Virus record (IMG/VR): IMGVR_UViG_3300009175_000922
Location: 1-21,218 of that record
Reading direction: 5' to 3' (one strand)
Length of the DNA stretch: 21,218 bases
Source: a virus
Positions 15,886 to 21,218 of the stretch are shown one piece after another (the first letter of the stretch is position 1; the number at the start of each line of letters is the position of its first letter). The notes beneath the pieces were generated by a model. It was not told the origin of the DNA, searched no databases, and saw nothing but the letters and a program-made list of their open reading frames with translations. A program made the position numbers and the translations under genes.

Positions 15886-17196
15886 TTACATTCCACGAAG
15901 GCGAGCAAATTGACTTTGCGCTGTTTGAGGAATGACACCACGAGAAGATGATTTTGATATCGCAATGGTAGACCAAATTCCATACCGCATAGCATCACAC
16001 GCATGGTCGTCCTTTTTCACCGGAGCGTCTTCTCCTCGTTCCGCCACTTTCGCATCCCAAGTATATCCGGGTAGTTCATTCAAAAGTTGTTCACATCGCT
16101 TATGAATAAGTAATTTATCGGCGCCGAATAATGATGCGACATGACGAATACCATCGACAACAGAATTGTTTGCAAGCGTTATAGGAAGGCGTTCCCGTTT
16201 CGCAGCAAGAATAAATGATTTTGCTGATGGGTCTGCATAAATACTTGCAATCGTTGGATCAATAACAGACGGTGATAATGGATTTGCAACAAACCGATGA
16301 AGATCCGCGACATATTGCGCATCCGTTTTTTCTGCCATTTCTTTTTGGCTATCCCAGTAATATTCATGTGTCACAATCCATTGCCCTGTATGCAATAATG
16401 CTAACTTTATGAAAGCGGAAGGCGCCCCTGTTCCATAGTCAAGACCGACATATCGACGATAGACTTGATTTTCTTGTGGATCAATTTCGGTAATATGTTT
16501 ATCGGGATCAAACATATCATAAATTGCGTCTTCAGCCGCCGCCCACAACCCCAAAATTAATCGCTTATACCAAACCCCACGAAGTTCTGAACATAACTGT
16601 TCCCGAATATCATCAGTTAATGAAGGATTGTCAAGCAAGCCAAAGGATAAATGATATACTCCCCGAAGGTAATCCTTATGTCCAGGCGGCAATGTGCCGC
16701 GATCGATAAGATCAAGTTTGAATGTATGCCGTGGTCCTTCAGGATTTCCTGTAATATCAGCTTTTGCTCTAGGGTCAGTGAACCGGGTCTTAAGAAGTTG
16801 AATAAGAGGATGAGGAAGCGTCGGCCCTTCGTCAACGGCTGCATAACCGATCGTCTTGCCTCGAATTTTATCGACTGCCCGAATATTATCCCCGCCTAAT
16901 ATACTAAAGGATTTTCCGAATATCTTCGCTACTGTCACACCATTAATATTGCGGATACGTGAAATAAATTCCGGGCCTAATATATCTCTCATTGGCGATA
17001 AAATATTTGACTCAACATTGCTTTGAGTCTTCGCCATAAGAATATATAAACCCGGAATGTTTTCTTTCACGCGACGAGGAATAAGCATTTGCTGAACATA
17101 CGATTTACCGGAACGAGTCGCTCCAATAAACAAATTCCATCGTTGATCCGCATTTGTCATTGCCTCTTTTTGTTTATCCGAAAGGATAATCGCCAT
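15886..17196 (-). CDS. terL: Terminase large subunit
   Basis: A 436-aa ATPase-nuclease. Walker A GATRSGKS is at residues 25-32 and the Walker B region GYAAVDE at 117-123 with D122/E123. The RNase H-like nuclease has its three acidic positions: VGLDYG (D253), YADPSAKSF (D322) and KKDDHACDAMRYG (D397/D401). Length and motif order match PBSX/Sf6-type large terminases. It would pump DNA through the portal and cut concatemers. AAAAGGTTAACC precedes the ATG. The upstream gap contains direct repeats and a broken small gene instead of the small terminase stop, so the two terminase genes have been separated by insertions. Confidence 0.95.
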   Translation of the reverse strand: MAIILSDKQKEAMTNADQRWNLFIGATRSGKSYVQQMLIPRRVKENIPGLYILMAKTQSNVESNILSPMRDILGPEFISRIRNINGVTVAKIFGKSFSILGGDNIRAVDKIRGKTIGYAAVDEGPTLPHPLIQLLKTRFTDPRAKADITGNPEGPRHTFKLDLIDRGTLPPGHKDYLRGVYHLSFGLLDNPSLTDDIREQLCSELRGVWYKRLILGLWAAAEDAIYDMFDPDKHITEIDPQENQVYRRYVGLDYGTGAPSAFIKLALLHTGQWIVTHEYYWDSQKEMAEKTDAQYVADLHRFVANPLSPSVIDPTIASIYADPSAKSFILAAKRERLPITLANNSVVDGIRHVASLFGADKLLIHKRCEQLLNELPGYTWDAKVAERGEDAPVKKDDHACDAMRYGIWSTIAISKSSSRGVIPQTAQSQFARLRGM

Positions 17197-17207
17197 GGTT
17201 AACCTTT

Positions 17208-17333
17208 TGCATCCCAGTGCTTCGCGGACGGTTTCATCATCACCGCTCCGCTTTCTGTGCTAAATTAGGTGGACAAATTCTAGGACGGCCAGCAGTTGTT
17301 TCTGCATCAAGTGCTTTGCGGACGGTTTCATCA
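17208..17333 (-). repeat. Pair of direct repeats upstream of terL
   Basis: A 32-base unit at 17208-17239 and a 31-base unit at 17303-17333 share TGCATC, AGTGCTT and GCGGACGGTTTCATCA, with three substitutions and one indel. In transcript sense both would encode DETVRxAL. They flank 63 bases and suggest a local duplication next to the broken small gene. Confidence 0.72.
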
Positions 17334-17413
17334 ATATCAGTTTATGCTTTGCCTGTAGTTAAATACTCCGCTTTCGCAGCATCATATACTTTTTGTACTT
17401 CTGCTTTCGTCAT
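17240..17413 (-). pseudogene. Broken small paralog, or 23-aa truncated copy
   Basis: ATG 17413 with leader AAGGAGTAAATC opens MTKAEVQKVYDAAKAEYLTTGKA and stops at TAA 17344-17342 after 23 codons. Beyond the stop the same frame continues for 33 codons (TDIDETVRKALDAE, then AGRPRICPP) to TGA 17240. KALDAE resembles the conserved C-terminal end of other copies, so the TAA probably interrupts a former gene. The 23-aa peptide could still be made. Confidence 0.55.
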
Positions 17414-17437
17414 GATTTACTCCTTAACAGTTTTCTT

Positions 17438-17491
17438 AAGCAGTTAGTTGTAGTTATTGCCCAAACACTCCGGGGAAGCGGTTAGTTGTAG
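17438..17491 (-). repeat. Short direct repeat at the end of a small paralog
   Basis: AAGCAGTTAGTTGTAG at 17438-17453 and AAGCGGTTAGTTGTAG at 17476-17491 differ at one base. The second lies in the end of the 62-aa gene, the first directly after its stop. They fit repeated local duplication in this gap. Confidence 0.6.
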
Positions 17492-17642
17492 CTTTTGAGA
17501 TAATCGCGTCAAGGGCACGCTTTGCTGCTATAATGTCATTCCATGCTTTTGAAATAACTTTCCCATCACTATGTGTGGATACTGCCATCTGGTATGCCGA
17601 CTTCGCATCAGTCCATACCTTTCTCGCTTCAGCTTCCGTCAT
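17454..17642 (-). CDS. Small helical paralog family protein (62 aa)
   Basis: MTEAEARKVWTDAKSAYQMA at the N-terminus and IIAAKRALDAIISKA at residues about 37-51 are the two family segments, followed by an extra tail TTNRFPGVFGQ. AAGGAATAAATC precedes ATG 17642, and the small terminase gene ends eleven bases upstream. It is a recognisable member of the paralog set with an altered C-terminus, consistent with recent rearrangement. Function unknown. Confidence 0.7.
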   Translation of the reverse strand: MTEAEARKVWTDAKSAYQMAVSTHSDGKVISKAWNDIIAAKRALDAIISKATTNRFPGVFGQ

Positions 17643-17653
17643 GATTTATTCCT

Positions 17654-18214
17654 TTATATTTCAGTGACCTCTGAGGACGTATTCACTCCAGAGGGAGGAG
17701 AAGGAACTTTGCCCATCGCGATATCTTGAGCATTGATTAATTCATTCAATTGTGCGCCAAAATCTTCTGTCCGGTCATTAGGTGTTGCATCAAGTCCAAG
17801 CATTTCAGAAATGCGCCGTTGAATTGCAATTTCAGAATGAATTGCCCGATCATCCCCCCTTTGAATCCGAGCGAAAATAGCTTGCTGTCCAGCGACTAAT
17901 CGATCAATCAACCTGGCTTGCCATGCTGCACGGCCGATATGCTGTTCCTCTATCACTCGCCGAAGATATAAATTAACATCCTTTTGGATTGTTAGCGCCG
18001 GTACTCTGATATCATGTTCAGTATCTAATAACCGGTCCAGTTCAGCAGTATTATAAATTCCTCTACGACAATACTCCGCGACATATCCACGGCGCTCTCT
18101 TTGAATAGAACGATCCACTGGAGGGCGGAGTAAAGGTGTTCCATTTCTGTTGCGGCCATACGGCGCTTCAGGGTCAATTTCTTGTTCTTCTCCTTGTGGG
18201 ATTTCGTCAGCCAT
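17654..18214 (-). CDS. Probable terminase small subunit
   Basis: A 186-aa protein two small genes upstream of the large terminase. It has an acidic N-terminus, a helical segment YCRRGIYNTAELDRLLDTEHDIRVPALTIQKDVNLYL that could form a DNA-binding helix-turn-helix, and a Glu/Arg-rich oligomerisation-like helical region (RRVIEEQHIGRAAWQARLIDRL). These fit small terminases, which recognise packaging sites. The call rests on position and general pattern, without a family-specific motif. It may also be a DNA-binding regulator. The stop is followed by the leader of the next small paralog. Confidence 0.7.
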   Translation of the reverse strand: MADEIPQGEEQEIDPEAPYGRNRNGTPLLRPPVDRSIQRERRGYVAEYCRRGIYNTAELDRLLDTEHDIRVPALTIQKDVNLYLRRVIEEQHIGRAAWQARLIDRLVAGQQAIFARIQRGDDRAIHSEIAIQRRISEMLGLDATPNDRTEDFGAQLNELINAQDIAMGKVPSPPSGVNTSSEVTEI

Positions 18215-18216
18215 AA

Positions 18217-18483
18217 TTATTCTTGCATCCCTTGGAAGATTCTTCGTGCCGCGACAACCTGCTCATAGGTAACTTTTTTCGGCGTGCCTTTAGACTGAAG
18301 TTTTGCTGTCGCCGCAGCCAGTTCTGATTGCCAATATGCTACTTTATTTGGATCACTCTGACGAGCTAACGCAACTTGCTTTGTATTAAAATCGACATCT
18401 TTTTTTGCTTGGACATATGACTCATAATCGGACCACTGTTTATTCAAATTGTCATATATACTTTTTGCTTCAGATTTCGTCAT
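18217..18483 (-). CDS. Small helical paralog family protein (88 aa)
   Basis: MTKSEAKSIYDNLNKQWSDY at the start and VVAARRIFQGMQE at the end correspond to the family's two conserved segments, with a Lys/Gln/Ala-rich middle. AAGGAGTAGGCG precedes ATG 18483. The TAG in that leader is the in-frame stop of the previous paralog, so reading TAG as sense would fuse the two into a single tandem protein. It ends two bases before the small terminase start. Function unknown. Confidence 0.72.
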   Translation of the reverse strand: MTKSEAKSIYDNLNKQWSDYESYVQAKKDVDFNTKQVALARQSDPNKVAYWQSELAAATAKLQSKGTPKKVTYEQVVAARRIFQGMQE

Positions 18484-18486
18484 CGC

Positions 18487-18660
18487 CTACTCCTTCATAG
18501 CATTCAAAACTTTCTTAGCATCAAGAACTTTCTGCCAAGCTTTATTAATAGCCGCAGTTTGCTGAACGTCTGCCCCTTCGCTTGTCTCAACTTCAAGCTT
18601 CGCATTTTTCCAATCTTGCACTGCTTTTTTATATGCAACCTCAGCTTCAGATTTTGTCAT
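18487..18660 (-). CDS. Small helical paralog family protein (57 aa)
   Basis: MTKSEAEVAYKKAVQDWKNA at the start and KVLDAKKVLNAMKE at the end; it is among the shortest intact copies and shows the family core with almost no insert. The ATG overlaps the upstream gene's TGA (ATGA). It is the only clear gene in the window ending in TAG, and that TAG is in frame with the next paralog's ATG. The length matches the expected C-terminal end, so TAG probably stops translation here at least part of the time. Confidence 0.7.
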   Translation of the reverse strand: MTKSEAEVAYKKAVQDWKNAKLEVETSEGADVQQTAAINKAWQKVLDAKKVLNAMKE

Positions 18661-18902
18661 GGTTGCTCCTTGATAACGTCAAGAACTTTCTTTGCGTCAA
18701 CGACTTTCTGCCAGGCAGTTTTTATATTCGGTAAATTTTTACAATCGGATGTTGATAACCCGATTGTGGATGCCATGGTAGAATGAAATAAATTTTCATA
18801 ATCGTCTTTAGCTTTTTTATAAGCATCACGAGCAAATTGTTTCGGTGTGCCAGTAATCCCCATCGCTCTGGTAAGCTGTGCTCCAGTATATCCATGTGGC
18901 AT
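18657..18902 (-). CDS. Small helical paralog family protein with a different N-terminus (81 aa)
   Basis: The core ARDAYKKAKDDYENL and the end TAWQKVVDAKKVLDVIKEQP match the family, and the end is especially close to the neighbouring 57-aa copy (AWQKVLDAKKVLNAMKE). The N-terminal about 24 residues (MPHGYTGAQLTRAMGITGTP) are unique and replace MTxxEA. AGGAGCGACAAA precedes ATG 18902. It looks like a family core joined to a foreign N-terminal piece. Function unknown. Confidence 0.7.
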   Translation of the reverse strand: MPHGYTGAQLTRAMGITGTPKQFARDAYKKAKDDYENLFHSTMASTIGLSTSDCKNLPNIKTAWQKVVDAKKVLDVIKEQP

Positions 18903-19113
18903 TTTGTCGCTCCTAAAATGTATTATCCGTCTCTCTAGATTGCCGCACCACTTCTTTATCTACGTAGGTGTCACTTCAGGTTATCCATCAGGTTTCCTCT
19001 GTTGCGCTCCAGGCATTGTCTTTGTCCTGTTACGAGAACAAAATTAGGCAATAGGAGACTTGATGTTATGCGCACTTTGGCCTTAGCCGGCTAGTAAAGG
19101 CATAGTTGGAAAT
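18903..19113 (-). other. Intergenic stretch without a supported gene
   Basis: 211 bases separate two small paralogs. I see only an 11-codon frame starting ATG CCT GGA GCG near 19015 and ending TAA, and a palindrome TAGCCGGCTA near 19085-19094. No good promoter, tRNA or terminator was found. It may hold remnants of a lost small gene. Confidence 0.4.
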
Positions 19114-19329
19114 TCAATCTTTTTCAATATATGGTTCAGCAACGCTATCCAAAACCTTTTTCGCGGCAACAGCAACTTTCAATTTGCTGTCCATATCCGC
19201 TTTATATGCGTCAATAGATTTTGCACCCCATTTCATTCCAGCGTTTGATGCACGAACCCATTCAGCTCGAGCAATATCATATTCATGTTTTGCTGTCATA
19301 TAAGCTTTGCGAGCTTCAAATTCTGTCAT
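19114..19329 (-). CDS. Small helical paralog family protein (71 aa)
   Basis: MTEFEARKAYMTAKHEYDIA at the start and VAVAAKKVLDSVAEPYIEKD at the end, with a short Ala/Lys/Asp-rich middle. GAGGGTATT precedes ATG 19329. The two conserved segments are about 35 residues apart, which fits a helical hairpin. The neighbour upstream is another copy seven bases away. Function unknown. Confidence 0.75.
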   Translation of the reverse strand: MTEFEARKAYMTAKHEYDIARAEWVRASNAGMKWGAKSIDAYKADMDSKLKVAVAAKKVLDSVAEPYIEKD

Positions 19330-19336
19330 AATACCC

Positions 19337-19549
19337 TCACAGGTTTTCAGTCATTCTCAGGTCGTCCATTTGACGCCGTGCGGCAGTCGCTTTCTTAAGT
19401 AAATCCGCCACCATTCCTTGGAGTCTTGCGAGTTCCCCAGTCTTACCAGTATGTATAGAAAGACGTTGCACTTTTTGTAGATTTTCTACTGCTCGTGCAT
19501 ACTCGTCTTTTGCATAATCATATTTATCTTTTGCTTCCTGATAAGTCAT
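19337..19549 (-). CDS. Small helical paralog family protein (70 aa)
   Basis: MTYQEAKDKYDYAKDEYARA at the start; the C-terminal segment KKATAARRQMDDLRMTENL is a diverged form of the AAKKVLDxI end. The leader AAAGAGTAAATC carries the stop of the upstream holin-like gene (KE then TAA), the same stop-in-leader layout as elsewhere in the family. Heptad-like Lys/Glu/Leu spacing suggests a coiled coil. Function unknown. Confidence 0.72.
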   Translation of the reverse strand: MTYQEAKDKYDYAKDEYARAVENLQKVQRLSIHTGKTGELARLQGMVADLLKKATAARRQMDDLRMTENL

Positions 19550-19552
19550 GAT

Positions 19553-19759
19553 TTACTCTTTGATAGTTTTATTAAGAGGGACCATTAAATAAGCGAACGT
19601 CCCATCAAAAGCAACCCATAAAATACTCCCGGCGGCTTTTGCAGCAACTCCCCAGGCAAATGGCAATGGTGGATTAAAGGCTAATCCTTTACATAAAAAG
19701 CCGGCGAAGAGTAGTACCACTTCCCCGCCTTTGAAAAAACCTTTAATCGCATCGTTCAT
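19553..19759 (-). CDS. Small hydrophobic membrane protein, holin-like
   Basis: A 68-aa protein with two hydrophobic segments (residues about 13-31, GEVVLLFAGFLCKGLAF, and 36-60, WGVAAKAAGSILWVAFDG), a lysine-bearing N-terminus (MNDAIKGFFKGG) and a C-terminal NKTIKE. Size and topology fit a holin, the timed pore that releases endolysin, and an M15 peptidase gene lies nearby upstream. Its ribosome site AGGGAG is the end of a perfect 19-bp hairpin (19767-19813), so translation is probably restrained by structure. Family unproven; it could be another small membrane protein. Confidence 0.6.
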   Translation of the reverse strand: MNDAIKGFFKGGEVVLLFAGFLCKGLAFNPPLPFAWGVAAKAAGSILWVAFDGTFAYLMVPLNKTIKE

Positions 19760-19766
19760 AAAGTTG

Positions 19767-19813
19767 CTCCCTATGATTGGGTATATATATTACTTATACC
19801 CAATCATAGGGAG
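19767..19813 (-). promoter_or_regulatory. Perfect 19-bp hairpin covering a ribosome binding site
   Basis: CTCCCTATGATTGGGTATA and its exact reverse complement are separated by nine bases. In the transcript the 3' arm ends in AGGGAG, seven bases before ATG 19759. Folding would hide the ribosome site of the holin-like gene. No T-run follows, so it is not a standard terminator. Confidence 0.78.
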
Positions 19814-19828
19814 AGTAAACGCTCCTTA

Positions 19829-20266
19829 TTAAACTTTTTTAGTGATAATAAGAGCGAACTCCGGGATAAGCTTGAAAAGTTCCCCACTAAGAGACACCAC
19901 CGCGGTTTCAATCGCCGGAATGTTTTTCGTCTTAATCACCTCAATAAGGGCAACCGCTTCAATGATTGCCGCCGCTACTTCAGGAATTTCGAGTTTCGCG
20001 CCTTCGATAATAATCTGCCCAGAAGCTTTTGCAACATCTTCCCATTGTTTATAATGAGCAAAAACCGCCACATCGCCAACGAACAATTCAATGGGATGAA
20101 TTGACGGAGAAGCATCAACCCGCTCTTCAACCGCGACAATATCTTTATCTTCAATTGTGATAATCGGATGAAATAATCCGAGAATATTTTCCTCATGCTG
20201 CCAAGCAATACTATGCGGGTCGACGTGGCCTGTCGTCGGATCAACGACAATAATGTTCTGTGACAT
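19829..20266 (-). CDS. Unknown 145-aa protein near the lysis genes
   Basis: Not recognised. The N-terminal half is acidic and contains two His-containing turns (GHVDPHSIAWQHEEN); the C-terminal half (EVAAAIIEAVALIEVI onward) is rich in Ile, Ala, Val and Glu and looks like amphipathic helices ending in TKKV. There is no signal peptide or long membrane segment. AAAGGAGCATATAAATT precedes ATG 20266. It lies between a helical small protein and the holin-like gene, so a virion or lysis-associated role is possible by position only. Confidence 0.65.
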   Translation of the reverse strand: MSQNIIVVDPTTGHVDPHSIAWQHEENILGLFHPIITIEDKDIVAVEERVDASPSIHPIELFVGDVAVFAHYKQWEDVAKASGQIIIEGAKLEIPEVAAAIIEAVALIEVIKTKNIPAIETAVVSLSGELFKLIPEFALIITKKV

Positions 20267-20289
20267 AATTTATATGCTCCTTTTTGCTG

Positions 20290-20520
20290 TTAAAGCTCCC
20301 GATGAGCTTTTCGCATGTTTTCCCATGCCGTCATTGTTCTACCTTCTGCAATAGGACGAAGTAACTCCGCTCGCATCTTGTTCCCCCGAGCTTGGGCTAA
20401 TTCCGCTGCTGTTGTTGCATGGGCTATCGCCCTGTTATTGAAAATAATTTCCTCTCGAACTCTCTTCTCTTCCGCCACAGCATGTTCATATATCGCTTTC
20501 AATCGCAAAAATTCTGTCAT
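20290..20520 (-). CDS. Small helical protein, distant member of the paralog family (76 aa)
   Basis: MTEFLRLKAIYEHAVAEEKR at the start resembles the family's MTEFEARKAYxxA start, but the usual EA is missing and the end (MTAWENMRKAHREL) is diverged. It is the least typical copy. Its ATG overlaps the TGA of the upstream membrane protein (ATGA), and there is only an A-rich run before it instead of the usual GGAGTAAATC leader. Helical, Ala/Glu/Arg-rich; function unknown. Confidence 0.68.
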   Translation of the reverse strand: MTEFLRLKAIYEHAVAEEKRVREEIIFNNRAIAHATTAAELAQARGNKMRAELLRPIAEGRTMTAWENMRKAHREL

Positions 20521-20936
20521 TTTTTTTGCCTGTCATTGAACAAAATGAGGTCATCATTTAATACAGTGAGCTTATCATTAATAGAAGTTAGCGCCGTTTT
20601 TATTTCATTTTGATTCTCCGATAAAGCAAGAAGTTTCAAATGATCTGCCGCTGCCCGAAGTTCAGAATGCTCGCCATTATTCTTTTGAGTAATTTGAATA
20701 ACAGGGAGATAACAGAGTTGAAGAGTATTTGAGATGAAGAGGATAACTGCCATCCATTTTGGCATTCCGAAAGGAATAGCTGACAACAAAACACAAAACC
20801 AGAACATCACTCCACTAGCTGACGCTCCAGCCAAGACAAAAATAATTTTATCATTCCACCCTTTACCAGCAAGATTTGCCGCATGTTCTTCATTCACATT
20901 CCGATGGAAAATATTATAAAAGGGCGTCATATCCAT
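20517..20936 (-). CDS. Two-helix membrane protein
   Basis: About 139 aa. Two hydrophobic spans (residues about 30-55, IIFVLAGASASGVMFWFCVL, and 57-80, MAVILFISNTLQLCYLPVI) are followed by a polar helical tail with heptads (ENQNEIKTALTSINDKL). The topology resembles phage DUF1003- or low-affinity-permease-like proteins, but I cannot confirm either. ATG 20936 overlaps the upstream TGA (TGATG); a GTG at 20939 is also possible. With the peptidase upstream it may belong to a lysis cassette. Confidence 0.68.
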   Translation of the reverse strand: MDMTPFYNIFHRNVNEEHAANLAGKGWNDKIIFVLAGASASGVMFWFCVLLSAIPFGMPKWMAVILFISNTLQLCYLPVIQITQKNNGEHSELRAAADHLKLLALSENQNEIKTALTSINDKLTVLNDDLILFNDRQKK

Positions 20937-21217
20937 CACCCGTTCAACTCAAGTTGATATAGAGATTTTAATCGATCCAAACCCATTTCAAAGTGCATGG
21001 CATCCGGCGTTGAAAATCCTGCACCCCAATACCAGCCGACCGCATGGAAATATGGATACAAAGCAAGGAGACCCGAGGTAATTTGTGTTGCTCCCCGTTG
21101 GGTGAGAATGCCATTGATGGTTAAATCAACCGCATCGCCCCATGAATGATTTGATAATTCTGTTGTCGACCCACGGGTATGCCTGAAGCATAACATGCCC
21201 GCCGATCCTAAAGAAGC
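20936..21217 (-). CDS. M15-family D-Ala-D-Ala carboxypeptidase-like endolysin, C-terminal part
   Basis: The frame enters from the window edge (ASLGSAGMLCFRHTRGS) and ends TGA 20936, so the N-terminus lies outside. LSNHSWGDAVDL gives the SxHxxGxAxD zinc site, and DAMHFEM gives the second zinc His, both typical of M15 peptidases (VanY/endolysin type) that cleave peptidoglycan cross-links. The visible part contains both zinc-binding motifs. As part of a lysis set it would degrade the host wall at the end of infection, though virion-associated M15 enzymes also exist. Confidence 0.88.
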   Translation of the reverse strand, partial: ASLGSAGMLCFRHTRGSTTELSNHSWGDAVDLTINGILTQRGATQITSGLLALYPYFHAVGWYWGAGFSTPDAMHFEMGLDRLKSLYQLELNG

Positions 21218-21218
21218 A

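Noticed and set aside
18903-19113. tRNA, including a possible amber suppressor
   Set aside because: A CTCTAGA stretch looked like an anticodon loop, but no flanking 5-bp stem, T-loop or acceptor pairing was found. No tRNA was seen elsewhere in the window.
1-21218. Plus-strand reading frames
   Set aside because: They are short, lie antisense to well-supported genes, and show no family motifs or consistent ribosome sites.
1-21218. CRISPR array, insertion sequence or integrase
   Set aside because: No regularly spaced repeats, transposase motifs or recombinase signatures were seen; the repeats near terL are single pairs.

Overview
The window is a block of a tailed bacteriophage (or prophage) genome, probably from a metagenome. 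Every supported gene lies on the minus strand, so transcription runs from 21218 towards 1. The order is lysis-type genes, small and large terminase, portal, a giant MuF-like protein, scaffold, P22-like coat protein, a probable decoration protein, and head-tail connectors. No integrase, repressor, tRNA or CRISPR array was seen, and the host cannot be named from this sequence.

Layout in transcription order. 21217-19553: M15 peptidase (5' end outside the window), a two-helix membrane protein, small helical and unknown proteins, and a holin-like protein whose ribosome binding site sits inside a perfect 19-bp hairpin. 19549-15508: small and large terminase subunits and a 146-aa protein, interleaved with many tiny paralogous helical proteins. 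15062-13252: portal (TTG start) and a 56-aa protein, closed by a strong intrinsic terminator. 13143-7502: a polyvalent protein with three zinc-metallopeptidase-like repeats and a MuF/SPP1 gp7-type minor capsid region. It continues, apparently by a -1 frameshift, into an ADP-ribosyltransferase (about 1880 aa in all). 7472-6715: three small genes. 6705-4288: a good promoter, an acidic protein, a structured leader, scaffold, and a coat gene with an in-frame amber codon. 4185-1: decoration-like protein, two-domain glycosyltransferase, methyltransferase, connector proteins, and the start of another small paralog.

The most notable features are these: (1) an in-frame TAG in the middle of the major capsid gene, with TAG almost unused as a terminator elsewhere; (2) a -1 frameshift joining the MuF/metallopeptidase protein to an R-S-E ADP-ribosyltransferase, which looks like a virion-delivered effector; (3) ten members (one partial, one broken) of a small helical family sharing the start MTxxEAxxxY and the end AKKVLDxI, spread between structural genes with conserved leaders; (4) a glycosyltransferase-methyltransferase pair inside the capsid operon; (5) RNA structure candidates before the holin-like and scaffold genes.

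Working together, the terminases would package DNA through the portal. Scaffold and coat would build the capsid. The MuF protein would sit at the portal and might enter the host with the DNA. The glycosyltransferase and methyltransferase may decorate the virion. All functions are read from sequence motifs; no search was run.
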